A program made the translations under genes and the position numbers. Of a stretch of 64,000 bases of DNA, positions 61,594 to 64,000 are shown in pieces. This DNA is from Novosphingobium indicum. Its GTDB lineage: Bacteria; Pseudomonadota; Alphaproteobacteria; Sphingomonadales; Sphingomonadaceae. Each line of letters begins with the position of its first letter. Within the stretch, counting starts at the first letter, position 1. The notes under the pieces are model-generated. The model was not told where the DNA came from. It worked only from the letters and a program-made list of their open reading frames with translations, and searched no databases. Location of the stretch: contig NZ_BMLK01000009.1 in NCBI RefSeq assembly GCF_014645195.1, positions 62,001 to 126,000 of the forward strand. The letters are read 5' to 3'.

Positions 61594-63999
61594 TTATCCT
61601 GCGGCGCGGGCGCGTATTGCAGCGGCTCCGTTATAGAAATCGAGCAGGCTGCCGACTTCCGCCAGCGGCACCGGACGGCTGATGTGATAGCCCTGAATCG
61701 TCGTGCACCCTTCGGCCGAGAGAATGGCAAGCTGTTCCTCGGATTCCACGCCCTCGGCGGTGATCGTCATGCCCAGTTTCTGCGAGAGCTGGATCGTGGC
61801 CTGCACGATCGAAAGCGCATCGGACGTGCCTACCAGCTCCGCGATGAAGCTGCGATCGATCTTGATCTTGTTGAACGGGAACGTGCGCAAATAGCTTAGA
61901 CTGGAATAGCCCGTCCCGAAGTCGTCCATGGCGATGCGCACGCCGAGCGTCGTGAGGCTGTCGAGCGTCGAGCGCACATCCGATTCATCCGAAATGAGGA
62001 CGGCTTCGGTAATCTCCAGTTCCAGCCGGTGCGGTGCAAGGCCTGCCGCGCTCAGCGCATTCATGGTCATGGCGATGAGGTCGCCGCGCTTGAGCTGCGC
62101 CGGAGACACGTTCACCGCGACACTGACATCGTCCGGCCAGTCGGCTGCGTCCTTGCAGGCCTGACGCATAACCCATTCGCCGATGGGTACGATCAGCCCG
62201 TTTTCCTCGGCCAGCCCGATAAAGTCCGCCGGCGGGACCAGCCCCCGCGCCGGATGGCGCCAGCGCACCAGGGCCTCGAAGCAGTTGATCGCGCCCTTCT
62301 TCATGTCGAGCAGCGGCTGGTAGTGCAGTTCGAACTGGCCTTCCGCGATAGCCGTGCGCAGGTCCGTCTCAAGTTGGCGGCGCTCGGTGAGACGCGAATC
62401 CATGCCGGGTTCGAAGAACCGGAAGGTCCCCCTGCCCTCGTCCTTGGCGCAGTAGAGCGCGAGATCGCTCATCTTGAGCATCTCGTCCGACTCCTCGGTG
62501 CATTCCGAAGACAGGCAGATGCCGACGCTGGAGCCAACGACGACGGTGTGCCCGTCGAATTCGAAGGGTTCCGACAGGCGATCGATGATCCTCTCGGCTA
62601 GGCCGCTGGCAGTCTCCGCGTCAGCCGCGCTGGCGCTAATGATCGCGAACTCGTCACCGCCGAGGCGCGCAACAATGTCATGCCTGCCGGTCGCCTCGCG
62701 AAGACGCGTAGCCGTGGCGCGCAGCAGTTCGTCCCCGATCGAATGGCCGAGCGTGTCGTTGACTTCCTTGAAGCGGTCGAGATCGACCGTGAACAGACCG
62801 AAAGGCTGCTCGGTTTGCGCGTGGGCCTCGAGATGAGCCGAGAACGTCGCGCGGTTGGGCAGGCCGGTCAATGTGTCGTGCGCCGCCAGATAGGCGATCT
62901 GGCGGGTCGTGCGCCGCGCTTCGGTCACGTCCTCGTGGGTTGCCACCCAGCCGCCGGCGGGCAGGTTTCTGCGAACGTACTTGATGACACGTCCATTGGG
63001 CAGGAGGACTTCGTGCTCGCTGTTCCAGTCCGGATCGTCTGGCCCTGAAATGTCCGCCAATGTCGACCTGGGCGCACCCAGACGATCCATAAGCCGTTCG
63101 CGGATCTCCAGGTATGTCGCCCCCAGTTGAAGGGCATTTTCGGGGCAGCTGTAAAGTTCCAGGTAGCGGCGATTGTAGATGACGAGGCGATCCTCCGCAT
63201 CGTACATCGTCAGACCCTGCGCCATGTTGTCGAGCGCCGCCGAACTGATGTCGGCCTGCTGGCGCAGTTCGGCCAGAAGCTTTTCGCGCTCGGCAGCACC
63301 GCGCACGATTTCCTCGGCCAGGGCCGCGCGTTCTTGCGCCTGCGCGAGGCGCTCGGCACTGATCCGGCGATCGAACAGGGCCATACCGGCGCCCAGAATC
63401 ATGATGACCAGTGTCGCCGCGGTCACGACCGTGGCGAGGTATGCGCTGTCGATCGTGTGCTCGGCGGCGAAAGCCACAGGGCTCGGATAGATGGTGGCCG
63501 CCGACATGCCGACGAAGTGCGTGCAGCAGACCGCGAGCGTAAACAACAGGCCAGCCTTCACCGGGATCGGCTGCGGATTGCGCCGGAACATGCCGACCGC
63601 GCCCATTGTCATCGCCACGCCCATCAGGACCGAGACGAGGACCGTGTTTTCGTCCCACACCATGTCGCCAGCAAAGCGCACGGCGGACATGCCGATGTAG
63701 TGCATCGCGGAAACGCCGGCGCCGATCACCGCGCCGCCAAGCAGGCCCATGCCCCGCCGCGGGCTGAGCGCCACAGTCAGGCCCGCACCGCACATCGCAA
63801 CGGCCACGAATACCGAAAGCAGGGTCCTCGGCAGGTCATACGTTAACGGAATGCCGGGTTCGTAGGCCAGCATGGCGATGAAGTGAGTCGCCCAGATGCC
63901 GAGGCCGGCAGAAAGCGCCGCGACCACCACGAACAGCCCGCGACGCGAACGCGCATCAAGTGCATGATGAAAAGCGAAAAGCGCCGTGAATGCCGCCAT
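61594..63999 (-). CDS. MHYT-PAS-GGDEF-EAL signalling protein (5' partial)
   Basis: The visible 801 residues contain most of an MHYT sensor (seven-helix membrane domain with WATHFIAML, MHYIGM and CTHFVGM, thought to bind copper or gas), a PAS-like region (about 255 to 365), a GGDEF domain with intact LGGDEF (near 450) and an EAL domain with FEALVRW, DDFGTGYSSL. It probably makes and/or breaks c-di-GMP. The protein begins beyond the window end: the ATG at 63999 falls inside the first membrane helices. The last residues show no more domains. Confidence 0.88.
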   Translation of the reverse strand: MAAFTALFAFHHALDARSRRGLFVVVAALSAGLGIWATHFIAMLAYEPGIPLTYDLPRTLLSVFVAVAMCGAGLTVALSPRRGMGLLGGAVIGAGVSAMHYIGMSAVRFAGDMVWDENTVLVSVLMGVAMTMGAVGMFRRNPQPIPVKAGLLFTLAVCCTHFVGMSAATIYPSPVAFAAEHTIDSAYLATVVTAATLVIMILGAGMALFDRRISAERLAQAQERAALAEEIVRGAAEREKLLAELRQQADISSAALDNMAQGLTMYDAEDRLVIYNRRYLELYSCPENALQLGATYLEIRERLMDRLGAPRSTLADISGPDDPDWNSEHEVLLPNGRVIKYVRRNLPAGGWVATHEDVTEARRTTRQIAYLAAHDTLTGLPNRATFSAHLEAHAQTEQPFGLFTVDLDRFKEVNDTLGHSIGDELLRATATRLREATGRHDIVARLGGDEFAIISASAADAETASGLAERIIDRLSEPFEFDGHTVVVGSSVGICLSSECTEESDEMLKMSDLALYCAKDEGRGTFRFFEPGMDSRLTERRQLETDLRTAIAEGQFELHYQPLLDMKKGAINCFEALVRWRHPARGLVPPADFIGLAEENGLIVPIGEWVMRQACKDAADWPDDVSVAVNVSPAQLKRGDLIAMTMNALSAAGLAPHRLELEITEAVLISDESDVRSTLDSLTTLGVRIAMDDFGTGYSSLSYLRTFPFNKIKIDRSFIAELVGTSDALSIVQATIQLSQKLGMTITAEGVESEEQLAILSAEGCTTIQGYHISRPVPLAEVGSLLDFYNGAAAIRARAAG

Positions 64000-64000
64000 C

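Overview
The window is high-GC chromosomal DNA from an alphaproteobacterium, most likely a Sphingomonadales member such as Novosphingobium or Sphingobium. The grounds are a complete alphaproteobacterial-type division and cell-wall (dcw) cluster with a long-linker FtsZ ending in SIPRFLGRQ, a TonB-dependent receptor of the type common in sphingomonads, an accessory-type catabolic region, and short palindromic intergenic repeats. The genus is an inference. I found no insertion sequence, prophage, plasmid function, rRNA or CRISPR array.

1 to 21.4 kb is a catabolic and uptake region. Genes in order: the end of a KstD/fumarate-reductase-like flavoprotein, a coupled SRPBCC protein, a TonB-like protein, a TauD/TfdA dioxygenase, an Rrf2 regulator, an SDR, a TetR regulator divergent from a fumarylacetoacetase-family hydrolase, a CaiB/BaiF CoA-transferase, a TonB-dependent receptor, a carboxymuconolactone-decarboxylase-family (CMD) protein, a zinc alcohol dehydrogenase, a sulfotransferase, a DUF1214 protein, a second SDR whose Ser-Tyr spacing matches 3-alpha-hydroxysteroid dehydrogenase/carbonyl reductase, a chemoreceptor, a cytochrome P450 coupled to a TetR regulator, and a bile-acid:Na+ symporter-family transporter. 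Together these suggest uptake, sensing and oxidation of a polycyclic terpenoid or steroid-like compound; the substrate is not proven. Several promoters carry perfect inverted repeats that look like separate operators.

21.4 to 30 kb is housekeeping: an atypical SDR, proB, obgE, tRNA-Ala(CGC), a proline-rich lipoprotein, a Bax-inhibitor-1 protein, proC, a YbjN-like protein and a TPR/SPOR protein.

30 to 49.3 kb is the dcw cluster on the minus strand, transcribed mraZ, rsmH, ftsL, ftsI, murE, murF, mraY, murD, ftsW, murG, murC, murB, ddl, ftsQ, ftsA, ftsZ. Most junctions overlap by 1 to 4 bases. The breaks are mraY-murD and murF-mraY (13 and 17 bases), murG-murC and murB-ddl, which hold palindromic repeats, and ftsA-ftsZ, which can hold a separate ftsZ promoter. 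The region upstream of mraZ has phased GGG repeats that may be MraZ boxes.

49.6 to 64 kb is mixed: a GldG-like lipoprotein with a small membrane protein, cysK, an adrenodoxin-type ferredoxin divergent from an AlkA-like glycosylase across a 17-base palindrome, a cytochrome c next to an exported catalase-peroxidase, a lipoprotein/DUF305 pair, phhB, ccmAB without a visible ccmC, a second module of sulfotransferase, CMD-family protein and cupin, and the C-terminal part of an MHYT-PAS-GGDEF-EAL protein cut by the window edge.
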